From Rothia nasimurium (lineage in GTDB: Bacteria; Actinomycetota; Actinomycetes; Actinomycetales; Micrococcaceae), in assembly GCF_928392795.1 (NCBI RefSeq), contig NZ_CAKMTJ010000004.1, forward strand, positions 62,001-126,000: 64,000 nucleotides of DNA, written 5' to 3'. The position numbers and the translations under genes are program-made. Below are positions 34,732-42,804 of the stretch, piece by piece (within the stretch, counting starts at the first letter, position 1; every line of letters starts with the position of its first letter). The notes under the pieces were generated by a model that did no database searches, was not told where the DNA came from, and saw only the letters and a list, made by a program, of their open reading frames with translations.

Positions 34732-37700
34732 ATGGCTAACACCGACTTCACCCACCTGCACGTGCACACCGAGTACTCCATGCTCGATGGTGCTGCCCGT
34801 CTAACCGACCTCTTTGAGCACTCGAAGCAGCTGGGCATGAATGCCCTGGCAACCACCGACCACGGCTTCCTCTTTGGTGCCTTCGACTTCTGGAACAAGG
34901 CCAATAACGCCGGGGTTAAACCCATTATCGGTGTGGAGGCCTACCTGACCCCGGGTACCGCCCGTCAGGATCGCACCCGCGTGAAATTTGGTGAGGGCGG
35001 GCGCGATGACGTCTCCGGTGGTGGTGCTTATACCCATATGACCATGTGGGCAGAGAACACCCAGGGCATGCATAACCTGTTCCGGGCGTCCTCTCTGGCC
35101 TCGCTTGAAGGCCACTTCTATAAGCCGCGTATGGACCGGGAGCTACTCCAGACCTACGGTAAGGGTCTGATCGCCACCACCGGCTGCCCCTCGGGTGAGG
35201 TGCAGACCCGTCTGCGCCTGGGCCAGTACAAGGAGGCCATGCAGGCAGCCAGCGACTTCCGCGATATCTTCGGCAAGGAAAACTTCTACTGCGAGCTCAT
35301 GGACCACGGGCTTGATATCGAGAAGAACGTCATGGCCGACCTGCTCAAGCTGGCCAAAGAACTGAACCTCCCCCTGGTTGCCACCAACGACCTGCACTAC
35401 ACCCATGCAGAGGACGCCAAGGCCCACGCCGCGCTGCTGTGCGTGCAGTCAGGCTCCACCCTGCAGGACCCCAAACGCTTCAAGTTCGACGCCGATAACT
35501 TCTACCTCAAGTCGCCGGCTGAGATGCACGAGCTCTTCCGCGACTACCCCGAGGCCTGTAACAACACCATGGAAATCGCCGAGCGATGCTCCGTGGAGTT
35601 CAATACCAAGGCCAACTACATGCCCAACTTCCCCGTGCCCGAGGGCGAAAACGAGGAATCCTGGTTCGTCAAAGAGGTTGAGCGCGGCCTGCACTATCGC
35701 TTCCCCAAGGGCGTGCCCGACGAGGTGCGCAAACAGGCTGAGTACGAGGTGGGTATCATCTCGCAGATGGGCTTCCCCGGCTACTTCTTGGTGGTTGCTG
35801 ACTTTATCAACTGGGCCAAGGAGAACGGCATCCGCGTGGGCCCGGGCCGTGGCTCGGGTGCAGGTTCCATGGTCGCCTACGCCATGCGTATTACCGACCT
35901 GAACCCGCTGGAACACGACCTGATTTTCGAACGCTTCCTCAACCCCGACCGCGTCTCCATGCCCGACTTCGACGTGGACTTCGATGATCGCCGCCGTTCT
36001 GAAGTGATTCACTATGTGACCGAGAAGTACGGCGAAGACAAGGTGGCAATGATCGTCACCTACGGCACCATCAAAGCTAAGCAGGCCCTCAAGGACTCCT
36101 CCCGTGTGCTGGGCTACCCCTTCTCCACGGGCGAGCGCCTGACCAAGGCCATGCCCGAGGACGTCATGGGCAAGAATATTGCCCTGGCCAACGTCTACAA
36201 CCCCGAGGACAAGCGCTATAACGACGCCCAGGAGCTGCGAGACCTCATCGAGTCTGATGCCGATGCTTCGAAGGTCTTTGAGACCGCGAAGGGTATCGAG
36301 GGTCTGAAGCGCCAGTGGGGCGTGCACGCGGCGGGCGTCATCATGTCGAGCCACGACCTGATTGACGTTATCCCCATCATGCGCCGTGAACAGGACGGGC
36401 AGGTTATCACCCAGTTCGATTACCCCACCTGTGAAGGGCTGGGGCTGATCAAGATGGACTTCTTGGGCCTGCGTAACCTGACCATCATCTCGGACGCGAT
36501 TGAGAACATTAAGCTCAACCGCGGCGAAGACCTGGACCTTGAAACCCTGGAACTGGATGACGCCGAGTCCTATAAGCTCCTGGCGCGCGGCGACACCCTG
36601 GGTGTCTTCCAGCTCGATGGTGGGCCCATGCGCCAGCTACTCAAGCTCATGCAGCCTGACCACTTTGAGCACATTTCGGCGGTCTTGGCGCTCTACCGCC
36701 CCGGCCCCATGGGCGCGAACTCCCACACCAACTACGCCCTGCGTAAGAACGGTCTGCAGGAGGTCACCCCCATCCACCCGGAGCTCGAAGAGCCCCTGGC
36801 GGAGATTCTCGATACCACCTACGGCCTGATCGTGTATCAGGAGCAGGTTATGGCGATTGCCCAGAAGGTCGCTAACTATTCCCTGGGTGAGGCAGATATT
36901 TTGCGCCGCGCTATGGGTAAGAAGAAGAAGGAGGAGCTGGATAAGCAGTATGCCACCTTTCACCAGGGCATGCTCGATAACGGCTACTCCGAAGGGGCGG
37001 TAAAGGCCCTCTGGGATATTCTGCTGCCCTTCTCTGACTACGCCTTTAACAAGGCCCACACAGCGGCCTACGGTCTGGTCTCCTACTGGACGGCCTACCT
37101 GAAGGCCCACTACCCCCAGGAGTACATGGCGGCGCTGCTGACCTCGGTGGGCGATGACAAGGATAAGCTCGCCCTCTACCTGAACGAGTGCCGCCACATG
37201 AAGATTACGGTGCTGCCGCCCGATGTGAACGAGTCTGCCCTGAACTTCACCCCTGTGGGTGACGATATCCGCTTCGGCATGGGCGCTATCCGTAACGTGG
37301 GCGCCAACGTGGTCTCTGCTATGGTCGATGCTCGCGAAGAAAAGGGCCGCTACGAGAACTTCAACGACTTCCTGGCCAAGGTTCCGATTGTCGTCTGTAA
37401 CAAGCGCACCGTGGACTCCCTCATCAAGGCCGGTGCCTTTGACTCGCTGGGCCACGACCGGCGTCCGCTCTCCATGATCCACGAAGAGGCCATCGACGCG
37501 ACCGTCTCGGTCAAGCGTCAGGAGGCCGCCGGTCAGTTCGACCTCTTCGGCGGTCTGGGGATGGACGACGATAACCCGGTGAACGAGCTGGCGGTACAGA
37601 TTCCGGACGTCCCCGAGTGGGAGAAGCGCGATAAGCTCAACTTTGAGCGCGAGATGCTGGGCCTCTACGTCTCTGACCACCCCCTGCGCGGTCTCGAAGA

Positions 37701-38268
37701 TGCCCTTGATGCGCTGTCAGATTCCACGATTCAGGGGCTGGTCTCTGAGGATTCGGTCAAACCTGATGGGGCGATCGTAACTATCGCGGGCATGATTACC
37801 AGCGTCTCCCGCCGTATCGCGAAGAACTCGGGTAACCCCTACGCCCGTATCGAGATGGAAGACCGCACCGGTTCTATCGAGGTCATGTTCTTTGGCCGCG
37901 CCTATGAGCCGATTGCCGGTGTGCTGGCCGAAGACCTGATTTGTACCATCAAGGGCCGCCTGCAGCGCCGTGATGACGGGTCAGTGACCCTGAGCGCCCA
38001 GGAGCTGAATATCCCCGAGATTTCAGCGGACGGCACCGGCGGCCCGGTCACTATCGCCATCCCCGAGTACAAGGCGACCGAGGAGACCCTGGGCCAGCTA
38101 CGCGATATTTTGCGGAATCATAAGGGCGAATCCGAGGTGCGCATCGCGATGACCACCCGCACCAAGCGCCTGCTGATCCGGCTAGGCGCTGACCTGCGGG
38201 TCAACCCCAACCCAGCCCTCTTTGGTGACCTCAAGGTGCTGCTGGGCCCGGCCTGCCTGGATTTCTAG
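34732..38268 (+). CDS. dnaE: DNA polymerase III subunit alpha
   Basis: Replicative polymerase of 1178 residues. The N-terminal PHP domain starts FTHLHVHTEYSMLDGAARL; in actinobacteria this domain can supply the proofreading exonuclease. The polymerase core has GPGRGSGAGSMVAY and the catalytic triad region PDFDVDFDDRRR, the fingers include RPGPMGANSHTNYALRK, and KAHTAAYGLVSYWTAYLKAHYP follows. A helix-hairpin-helix and an OB fold (GAIVTIAGMITSVSRRI) lie near residues 980-1080. The length and DnaE1-type order match the essential replicase rather than DnaE2. No ImuA/ImuB genes are near. Confidence 0.96.
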   Translation: MANTDFTHLHVHTEYSMLDGAARLTDLFEHSKQLGMNALATTDHGFLFGAFDFWNKANNAGVKPIIGVEAYLTPGTARQDRTRVKFGEGGRDDVSGGGAYTHMTMWAENTQGMHNLFRASSLASLEGHFYKPRMDRELLQTYGKGLIATTGCPSGEVQTRLRLGQYKEAMQAASDFRDIFGKENFYCELMDHGLDIEKNVMADLLKLAKELNLPLVATNDLHYTHAEDAKAHAALLCVQSGSTLQDPKRFKFDADNFYLKSPAEMHELFRDYPEACNNTMEIAERCSVEFNTKANYMPNFPVPEGENEESWFVKEVERGLHYRFPKGVPDEVRKQAEYEVGIISQMGFPGYFLVVADFINWAKENGIRVGPGRGSGAGSMVAYAMRITDLNPLEHDLIFERFLNPDRVSMPDFDVDFDDRRRSEVIHYVTEKYGEDKVAMIVTYGTIKAKQALKDSSRVLGYPFSTGERLTKAMPEDVMGKNIALANVYNPEDKRYNDAQELRDLIESDADASKVFETAKGIEGLKRQWGVHAAGVIMSSHDLIDVIPIMRREQDGQVITQFDYPTCEGLGLIKMDFLGLRNLTIISDAIENIKLNRGEDLDLETLELDDAESYKLLARGDTLGVFQLDGGPMRQLLKLMQPDHFEHISAVLALYRPGPMGANSHTNYALRKNGLQEVTPIHPELEEPLAEILDTTYGLIVYQEQVMAIAQKVANYSLGEADILRRAMGKKKKEELDKQYATFHQGMLDNGYSEGAVKALWDILLPFSDYAFNKAHTAAYGLVSYWTAYLKAHYPQEYMAALLTSVGDDKDKLALYLNECRHMKITVLPPDVNESALNFTPVGDDIRFGMGAIRNVGANVVSAMVDAREEKGRYENFNDFLAKVPIVVCNKRTVDSLIKAGAFDSLGHDRRPLSMIHEEAIDATVSVKRQEAAGQFDLFGGLGMDDDNPVNELAVQIPDVPEWEKRDKLNFEREMLGLYVSDHPLRGLEDALDALSDSTIQGLVSEDSVKPDGAIVTIAGMITSVSRRIAKNSGNPYARIEMEDRTGSIEVMFFGRAYEPIAGVLAEDLICTIKGRLQRRDDGSVTLSAQELNIPEISADGTGGPVTIAIPEYKATEETLGQLRDILRNHKGESEVRIAMTTRTKRLLIRLGADLRVNPNPALFGDLKVLLGPACLDF

Positions 38269-38286
38269 GAGGCTAAGAAGCACCGG

Positions 38287-38347
38287 ATGTGCCGCCTGAT
38301 GTCGAGCGGGGGAGTAAGACTCCTGCACTCGGAACCGGGCGGCACAT
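38287..38347. terminator. Branched terminator between dnaE and the HxlR gene
   Basis: ATGTGCCGCC at 38287-38296 pairs perfectly with GGCGGCACAT at 38338-38347; the loop contains a second hairpin (GGAGT 38311-38315 / ACTCC 38319-38323). TTCTTTGTT follows. Placed between convergent genes. Confidence 0.75.
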
Positions 38348-38367
38348 TCTTTGTTAAAGGGTGTTTG

Positions 38368-38796
38368 TTAGAGAGCCTGGGCGGCGTCGTAGCGCTCGCG
38401 GTTAGCCTGCACCTCTTCCAGGTGGGTTTCTGCCCAGAGGCGGACGGCGGTGAGCGGCTCAACGGTGGTCAGCCCCAGGTCGGTGAGCTGGTAGTCCACG
38501 CGCGGGGGAACGCTGGCGGTGATGTGGCGGGTCAGCAGTCCGTCACGTTCCATCGAGCGCAGGGTTTCGGTCAGCACTTTGGGGGAGACCCCCTGGATGG
38601 TGCTTTTGAGATCCTTGAAGCGTACCGGTTCACCGTCTGCTAACACGGTGACAATCAGGGGAGTCCACCGGTCGGTGAGATGGCGCAACACGGTGCGTGA
38701 GGGGCAGTTCTGGTCGAGGACGTTGGCGGGCAGCTGCTCTGCTGCCGGCTGGGAGGTGGGGCGGACGTCCGCGCTGACCTGGGGCGATGATGTCAC
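38368..38796 (-). CDS. HxlR-family transcriptional regulator
   Basis: A 142-residue winged-helix protein. CPSRTVLRHLTDRWTPLIVTVLADG, FKDLKSTIQGVSPKVLTETLRSMERDGLL and YQLTDLGLTTVEPL are the standard HxlR/DUF24 blocks. A single Cys sits just before the first helix, where redox- or quinone-sensing members (HypR, YodB, QorR type) have their reactive Cys. GTG start at 38796 behind AGAAAGG. It is divergent from an NAD(P)-binding protein gene, with a palindrome over that gene's -35 box, so it most likely represses the neighbour until oxidised or alkylated. The inducer is unknown. Confidence 0.88.
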   Translation of the reverse strand: MTSSPQVSADVRPTSQPAAEQLPANVLDQNCPSRTVLRHLTDRWTPLIVTVLADGEPVRFKDLKSTIQGVSPKVLTETLRSMERDGLLTRHITASVPPRVDYQLTDLGLTTVEPLTAVRLWAETHLEEVQANRERYDAAQAL

Positions 38797-38835
38797 GGTG
38801 GGCCTTTCTGAAAGTTTTTTAAAAACCCCTAATAG

Positions 38836-38870
38836 TTACCTTGAGGTAATTGGTTTCTAAAACATACTAT
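38836..38870 (+). promoter_or_regulatory. Promoter with HxlR-type palindromic operator
   Basis: -35 TTGAGG (38841-38846) and -10 TACTAT (38865-38870) are 18 bp apart. The palindrome TTACCTTGAGGTAA (38836-38849) covers the -35, with arms of 6 bp and a 2-bp centre. GTTACC/GGTAAC-like dyads are typical HxlR sites, so binding would block the downstream genes. Confidence 0.65.
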
Positions 38871-38915
38871 AGAACTGTTCGATACAGAAAACCAACTCTT
38901 CAAGGAGAAAACCCC

Positions 38916-39524
38916 ATGAACATCTCAGTGATCGGCGCAGCAGGTATGGTCGGCTCAGCAATCGTTGCAGAAGCCCAGAATCGCGGCCACCAGGTAACCA
39001 GCTACACCCGCAGCGGCTCAGCAGGCACCCTGCCCCTCGACCTGGCCACCACCGAGGCCCTGGTAGAGATCATCAACTCATCCGAGGTAACCGTCATCTC
39101 CGTTGCTAGCCGCGACGACTACTCCGCAGCTATCGCCGCCCACCGCGCCCTCATAGCGGCAGCCCCCACCGGCCGCTTCCTCATCGTCGGCGGCGCCGGT
39201 TCCCTCAACGCTAGCGAGGGTCTGCTGCTGGAGAGTCCCGACTTCCCCGAAGAATACCTGACCGAAGCCAAGACCTTTGCTGAGATTCTGGGCGACTACC
39301 GGGCAGCTACCGACCTCAAGTGGACCGTCCTGGCCCCCTCACCCATGATCGCCCCCGGCGCCCGCACCGGTGACTACCGCACCGAGCTGGACGTACCCGC
39401 CGGCATGTTCGTCTCAACCCAGGACTTTGCGGCCGCCGCCATCGACGAAATCGAAAACCCGGCCCACGTTGGCACCCGTTTCACCGTCGCCTCCGCCGAC
39501 GAAGCTGCTGCCCAGGGCAAGTAG
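38916..39524 (+). CDS. NAD(P)H-binding atypical SDR / NmrA-like oxidoreductase
   Basis: A 202-residue Rossmann protein. [34 protein letters not shown] is seen in pieces as a GxxGxxG dinucleotide site, and [11 protein letters not shown] and [17 protein letters not shown] are typical of NAD(P)H-binding proteins of the NmrA/YwnB group, often quinone- or redox-linked and often controlled by HxlR regulators. AAGGAG precedes the ATG 38916 at a good distance, and the upstream extension of the frame crosses the promoter. The catalytic Tyr-xxx-Lys of classical SDRs was not seen. Substrate unknown. Confidence 0.85.
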   Translation: MNISVIGAAGMVGSAIVAEAQNRGHQVTSYTRSGSAGTLPLDLATTEALVEIINSSEVTVISVASRDDYSAAIAAHRALIAAAPTGRFLIVGGAGSLNASEGLLLESPDFPEEYLTEAKTFAEILGDYRAATDLKWTVLAPSPMIAPGARTGDYRTELDVPAGMFVSTQDFAAAAIDEIENPAHVGTRFTVASADEAAAQGK

Positions 39525-39555
39525 GCCAGCAGGCGCGAGAAGGGAGAGGAACGGT

Positions 39556-40158
39556 ATGCGCGAACTCGTTTATGTGCTCGATACCTACTGCGGCTGGTGC
39601 TACGGCTTTGGCCCGACCGTGCGGGAGCTGGCGGCTGACCCCGAGGTGAGCCTGACTGTGCGTCACGGTGCTCTTTTCACCGGTGACCGCAGCGCCCCCA
39701 TCGGTCAGTATGGCCATATCCCCGCAGCGAATGCGCGTATTCCGGCCCTGACCGGGGTGGAATTTGGGCAGGGCTACGAGGCTATGCTGGCGGAAGGGTC
39801 AACTATCATGGACTCGAACGACGCTGCCCGCGGGCTCATGGCCCTGCGCCAGGTAGCGGGTGAAGACCGCGCCCTGGACGCTGTTTTGGCTCTGCAGGCC
39901 GCTTTCTACCGGGAGGGGCTGAGCCTCTCGAGCGAGGCCGCCTATGATTTCGCGGCTGAGCGCCTGGGTGTGGATGCTGAGGCTGTCCGGGTGGCCCTGA
40001 AGGACGCGAACGTCGCTGCCCGCGCTGCTGCCGAGCAGCAGCAGGTGCTGGGGATGGGCGTGGACCATTACCCCACCCTACTGGCGGTAACCGATCGCGG
40101 CCTGGTCGAGGTAGGCTCCCTGACGGCGAGCGCAGCTGAAATCAAGGCAGCCCTGTAA
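39556..40158 (+). CDS. DsbA/FrnE-like thioredoxin-fold protein
   Basis: A 200-residue cytoplasmic protein with no signal peptide. The N-terminal strand and active site read LVYVLDTYCGWCYGFGPTV, so a CGWC redox pair in the DsbA-family thioredoxin fold is followed by a helical insert (about 70-140) and a cis-Pro region (MGVDHYPTLL). It resembles the FrnE/DsbA oxidoreductase group (COG3531-like). Start ATG 39556 follows GGGAGAGG; the gene begins 31 bp after the SDR gene and is probably in the same HxlR-controlled transcript. A role in thiol or quinone stress is plausible but inferred. Confidence 0.85.
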   Translation: MRELVYVLDTYCGWCYGFGPTVRELAADPEVSLTVRHGALFTGDRSAPIGQYGHIPAANARIPALTGVEFGQGYEAMLAEGSTIMDSNDAARGLMALRQVAGEDRALDAVLALQAAFYREGLSLSSEAAYDFAAERLGVDAEAVRVALKDANVAARAAAEQQQVLGMGVDHYPTLLAVTDRGLVEVGSLTASAAEIKAAL

Positions 40159-40174
40159 GGTCGCTGCCATCGGA

Positions 40175-40217
40175 AAAGTGCATGTGCCGTTGCTTTTTGC
40201 AGCGGCACTTGCACTTT
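40175..40217 (+). terminator. Long hairpin after the DsbA-like gene
   Basis: 40175-40193 (AAAGTGCATGTGCCGTTGC) pairs with 40199-40217 over 19 positions with one T-T mismatch and one G-T pair, around a TTTTT loop. A proper T-tract is absent downstream, so termination is likely but not certain. Confidence 0.6.
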
Positions 40218-40241
40218 AACGGGGGTACTAAACTGGGGGCC

Positions 40242-40676
40242 ATGCCCCTTTCCACCTCCCGTGCCCTCTACGAGGCGGCGTCCGCGTCCGCCCTGGCCCT
40301 GCCCGCAGCCGAGCTCTACCGCTTCACCTCCCGCAGCGACGCCGAAGCCGCCCGCGTGGGTGGCAGATGGTTCATGGTGTTAGCTGAGAAGGACGGCACC
40401 CAGCTGGTCAACCTCAAAGCCCACCCGGCCGACGTTGCAGCTATCATCGAAACCCACCCGGCGGCGTGCCCTGCCTGGCACATGAACAAAACCCACTGGT
40501 ACAGTCTCGTGCCCCACCCAGATGTGACTGGCGAGCTGCTAGCCGAGCTTATCGCCGAGTCCTACCTCACCGTGGTCGAGTCCCTGCCTGCTCGTAAGCG
40601 TCCGCCCGGCTGGCAGGCCGTGGCAGAAAAACTCAAGGCGGCAGAATCTCACCAGCCGGAAAACCCACCGGCCTAA
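40242..40676 (+). CDS. MmcQ/YjbR family protein
   Basis: A 144-residue protein of the YjbR (DUF419) fold. LYRFTSRSDAEAARVGGRWFMVLAEKDG, VNLKAHPADVAAI and HMNKTHWYSLVPHPDV are typical; members have a CyaY-like or double-wing DNA-binding-like fold and no firm function. ATG 40242 is used because GGGGG lies just upstream; the frame extends to 40182 through the hairpin and would be a poor start. The gene is preceded by a terminator-like hairpin and followed by the hisD promoter. Confidence 0.82.
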   Translation: MPLSTSRALYEAASASALALPAAELYRFTSRSDAEAARVGGRWFMVLAEKDGTQLVNLKAHPADVAAIIETHPAACPAWHMNKTHWYSLVPHPDVTGELLAELIAESYLTVVESLPARKRPPGWQAVAEKLKAAESHQPENPPA

Positions 40677-40700
40677 CCCGCTGCGGCTTGACGGCCGCGT

Positions 40701-40715
40701 TAAAATCAAAGAGTG
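40701..40715 (+). promoter_or_regulatory. -10 box giving a leaderless hisD transcript
   Basis: TAAAAT at 40701-40706 ends 7 bp before the GTG start codon at 40713 and no Shine-Dalgarno sequence is seen. Transcription would begin at the start codon. No convincing -35 is present. Confidence 0.5.
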
Positions 40716-42095
40716 AGCACAACAGACAATACCCAGAACTCCACTGCACCTGCAGACTTCACCCTGCGCACTATCGACCTGCGCGGCAGCAACCACTCCT
40801 ACGCAGAGTTGCGCCGTATCGTCCCGCGCCAGACCACAGAGTTCGTGGGCAATGCGCTCACTACCGTGCACGAAATCCTCGAGAACGTCCAGGACCGCGG
40901 CGCTGACTACCTGCGAGAACTCTCCGCCCGTTTCGACGGAGTAGAGCAGGGCGCCCTGCGCGTACCGCAGAGCGCTATCGACCGGGCGGTCGAGAACCTC
41001 GACCCGGGCGTCCGCAAGGGCCTAGAAATCGCCATCGAGCGCACCCGTGCTTTTGCAGCCGCCCAGCGCCCCGCCGACCAGACCATCGAAGTTGCCCCCG
41101 GGGCCGTCCTCACCAACCGCTGGACTCCCGTGCGCCGCGCCGGCGTGTACGTGCCCGGCGGCCTGGCCGTCTACCCCTCATCGGTCATCATGAACACTGT
41201 ACCCGCCCAGGCGGCGGGCGTCGGCTCCATCGTGCTCTGCACCCCGCCCCAAAAAGAATTCGACGGCCTGCCCCACCCCACCATCCTGGGCGCAGCCGGA
41301 CTGCTGGGCATCACCGAAGTCTGGGCCATCGGCGGCGCCGGTGCCCTGGGTGCTATGGCCTACGGGCTGGACGACGCCGGTGAGGTTCTTGAACCCGTCG
41401 ACACCATCACCGGCCCCGGCAACATCTTTGTCGCCATGGCCAAGCGAGCCCTGCAGGGCGTTGTGGGTGTGGACGGCGAAGCTGGAACCACCGAAATCGC
41501 CGTCATTGCCGACGACACCGCCAACCCCGACTACGTTGCCGCTGACCTGATTTCCCAGGCCGAACACGACCCCAACGCCGGGTCCGTCCTCATTACCCAC
41601 AGCCCAACCCTCGCCGCCGCCGTGCAGGACGCCATCAATCAACGAGCCGCTGCGACGAAGCACAGCGAGCGCGTGGCCACTGCCCTGACCGGCCCCCAGT
41701 CCGGCGTGGTGCTCACCGACAGCCTCGAAGCCTCAATCGCGGTAGCCGACGCCTACGCCGCAGAGCACCTCGAAATCCATACCGAGAAGGCAGAAGAAGT
41801 GGCAGGGCGGGTGCGCAACGCCGGTGCTATCTTCATCGGCCCCTACTCGCCGGTGCCCCTGGGGGATTACGCGGCAGGGTCCAACCACGTCCTGCCCACC
41901 GGCGGTTCAGCTGCCTACGCATCGGGGCTTAACACCACCGTCTTTATGAAGGCTGTGCAGCTGATCAACTACAGCGAAGGTGCCCTGGCTGAAATTGGAG
42001 ATGCCATCGTTGCTGTTGCCCAGGACGAAGACCTGCCCGCCCACGGTGAGGCCATCACCGCTCGTACCGGTTCACCGGCACCCCGGGCCAACTAG
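40713..42095 (+). CDS. hisD: Histidinol dehydrogenase
   Basis: Zinc- and NAD-dependent enzyme of 460 residues that oxidises L-histidinol to L-histidine in two steps, the last step of histidine synthesis. Typical blocks: RRAGVYVPGGLAVYPSSVIMN (split by the Gly-rich turn), TGPGNIFVAMAKRAL, EAGTTEIAVIADDTANP, DLISQAEHDPNAG, AEHLEIHTE and GGSAAYASGLNTTVFMK. Metal ligands lie in the SQAEHDP and late His motifs. Start GTG, apparently leaderless. No other his genes are in the window, so hisD may be transcribed alone or with nrdR, 21 bp downstream. Confidence 0.95.
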   Translation: MSTTDNTQNSTAPADFTLRTIDLRGSNHSYAELRRIVPRQTTEFVGNALTTVHEILENVQDRGADYLRELSARFDGVEQGALRVPQSAIDRAVENLDPGVRKGLEIAIERTRAFAAAQRPADQTIEVAPGAVLTNRWTPVRRAGVYVPGGLAVYPSSVIMNTVPAQAAGVGSIVLCTPPQKEFDGLPHPTILGAAGLLGITEVWAIGGAGALGAMAYGLDDAGEVLEPVDTITGPGNIFVAMAKRALQGVVGVDGEAGTTEIAVIADDTANPDYVAADLISQAEHDPNAGSVLITHSPTLAAAVQDAINQRAAATKHSERVATALTGPQSGVVLTDSLEASIAVADAYAAEHLEIHTEKAEEVAGRVRNAGAIFIGPYSPVPLGDYAAGSNHVLPTGGSAAYASGLNTTVFMKAVQLINYSEGALAEIGDAIVAVAQDEDLPAHGEAITARTGSPAPRAN

Positions 42096-42116
42096 AAGCA
42101 CGCTAGGAGGAACCAC

Positions 42117-42593
42117 ATGAACTGCCCCTTCTGCCGTAATTCCACCTCAAAGGTGGTTGATTCACGCACCACCGAAGACAACTCTGCAATTCGCCGCCGC
42201 CGTCAGTGCAGCAACTGCGGCAAGCGGTTCACTACCGTTGAAACCACCGCTGTTTCGGTGATTAAGCGAAGCGGCGTGACCGAGCCCTTCGACAGGTCCA
42301 AGATCGTCTCGGGTGTGCGTAAGGCATGCCAGGGCCGCCCGGTGGGGGAGGACGACCTGGCTAAGCTAGCCCAGGAGGTTGAAGAGGCGATTCGGGCTAA
42401 GGGCATTGCCGAGATCGATGCTCATGAAGTCGGTCTTTCGATTCTTGAGCCCCTCTCAAAGCTCGACACCGTGGCTTACCTGCGTTTCGCTAGCGTCTAC
42501 CAGGCATTTGAATCGCTTGATGATTTTGAGCGCGCTATTGCCGACCTGAGAGCGGCGGGGGCGGACGCGGGGGAGCAGCCCACCCTGCTCTAG
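42117..42593 (+). CDS. nrdR: Transcriptional repressor NrdR
   Basis: A 158-residue regulator of ribonucleotide reductase genes. The N-terminal zinc ribbon has two Cys pairs (MNCPFC and CSNCGKRF, with [10 protein letters not shown] and IRRRRQC between them). The ATP-cone domain follows ([24 protein letters not shown]) and senses ATP/dATP. AGGAGG precedes the ATG. The ribonucleotide reductase genes it controls are outside the window, and no convincing NrdR box is seen here. Confidence 0.95.
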   Translation: MNCPFCRNSTSKVVDSRTTEDNSAIRRRRQCSNCGKRFTTVETTAVSVIKRSGVTEPFDRSKIVSGVRKACQGRPVGEDDLAKLAQEVEEAIRAKGIAEIDAHEVGLSILEPLSKLDTVAYLRFASVYQAFESLDDFERAIADLRAAGADAGEQPTLL

Positions 42594-42696
42594 GGGAGCC
42601 TTAGGGGCTTGGGAATTTGCCTGGAGTTTCCAGACCGATAATTGGGTAAAAGTGCCGTCTGTCTATTATTAACAGTCGACCTACCCCTGCTACATG

Positions 42697-42797
42697 TGTT
42701 GCCCAACATAGATACGTCTCACACCTAGAGATGCTCGCAGAAGTTTCGGCGTTTCGTGTTGCGCAGCACAAAATTGTCAAAAACTGAACACTAAAAT
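42697..42797 (+). promoter_or_regulatory. glgP promoter region with two similar palindromes
   Basis: TGTTGCCCAACA (42697-42708) and TGTTGCGCAGCA (42757-42768) are similar dyads exactly 60 bp apart in the 211-bp gap between nrdR and glgP. TAAAAT at 42792-42797 ends 8 bp before ATG 42805, which suggests a leaderless transcript. The palindromes are candidate binding sites for a carbon or stress regulator of the glg operon. Confidence 0.45.
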
Positions 42798-42804
42798 GGG
42801 GTGT

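Noticed and set aside
36637..37680. Long open frame on the minus strand inside dnaE (347 codons)
   Set aside because: It lies fully antisense to a well-conserved gene and has the Val/Gly/Leu/Gln-rich make-up of a mirrored coding strand in G+C-rich DNA. No family motif or ribosome site supports it.
42594..42796. NrdR box in the gap after nrdR
   Set aside because: The palindromes found (TGTTGCSCARCA) do not match the known NrdR box (ACAcwAtATaT-like), and they lie before glgP rather than a ribonucleotide reductase gene.
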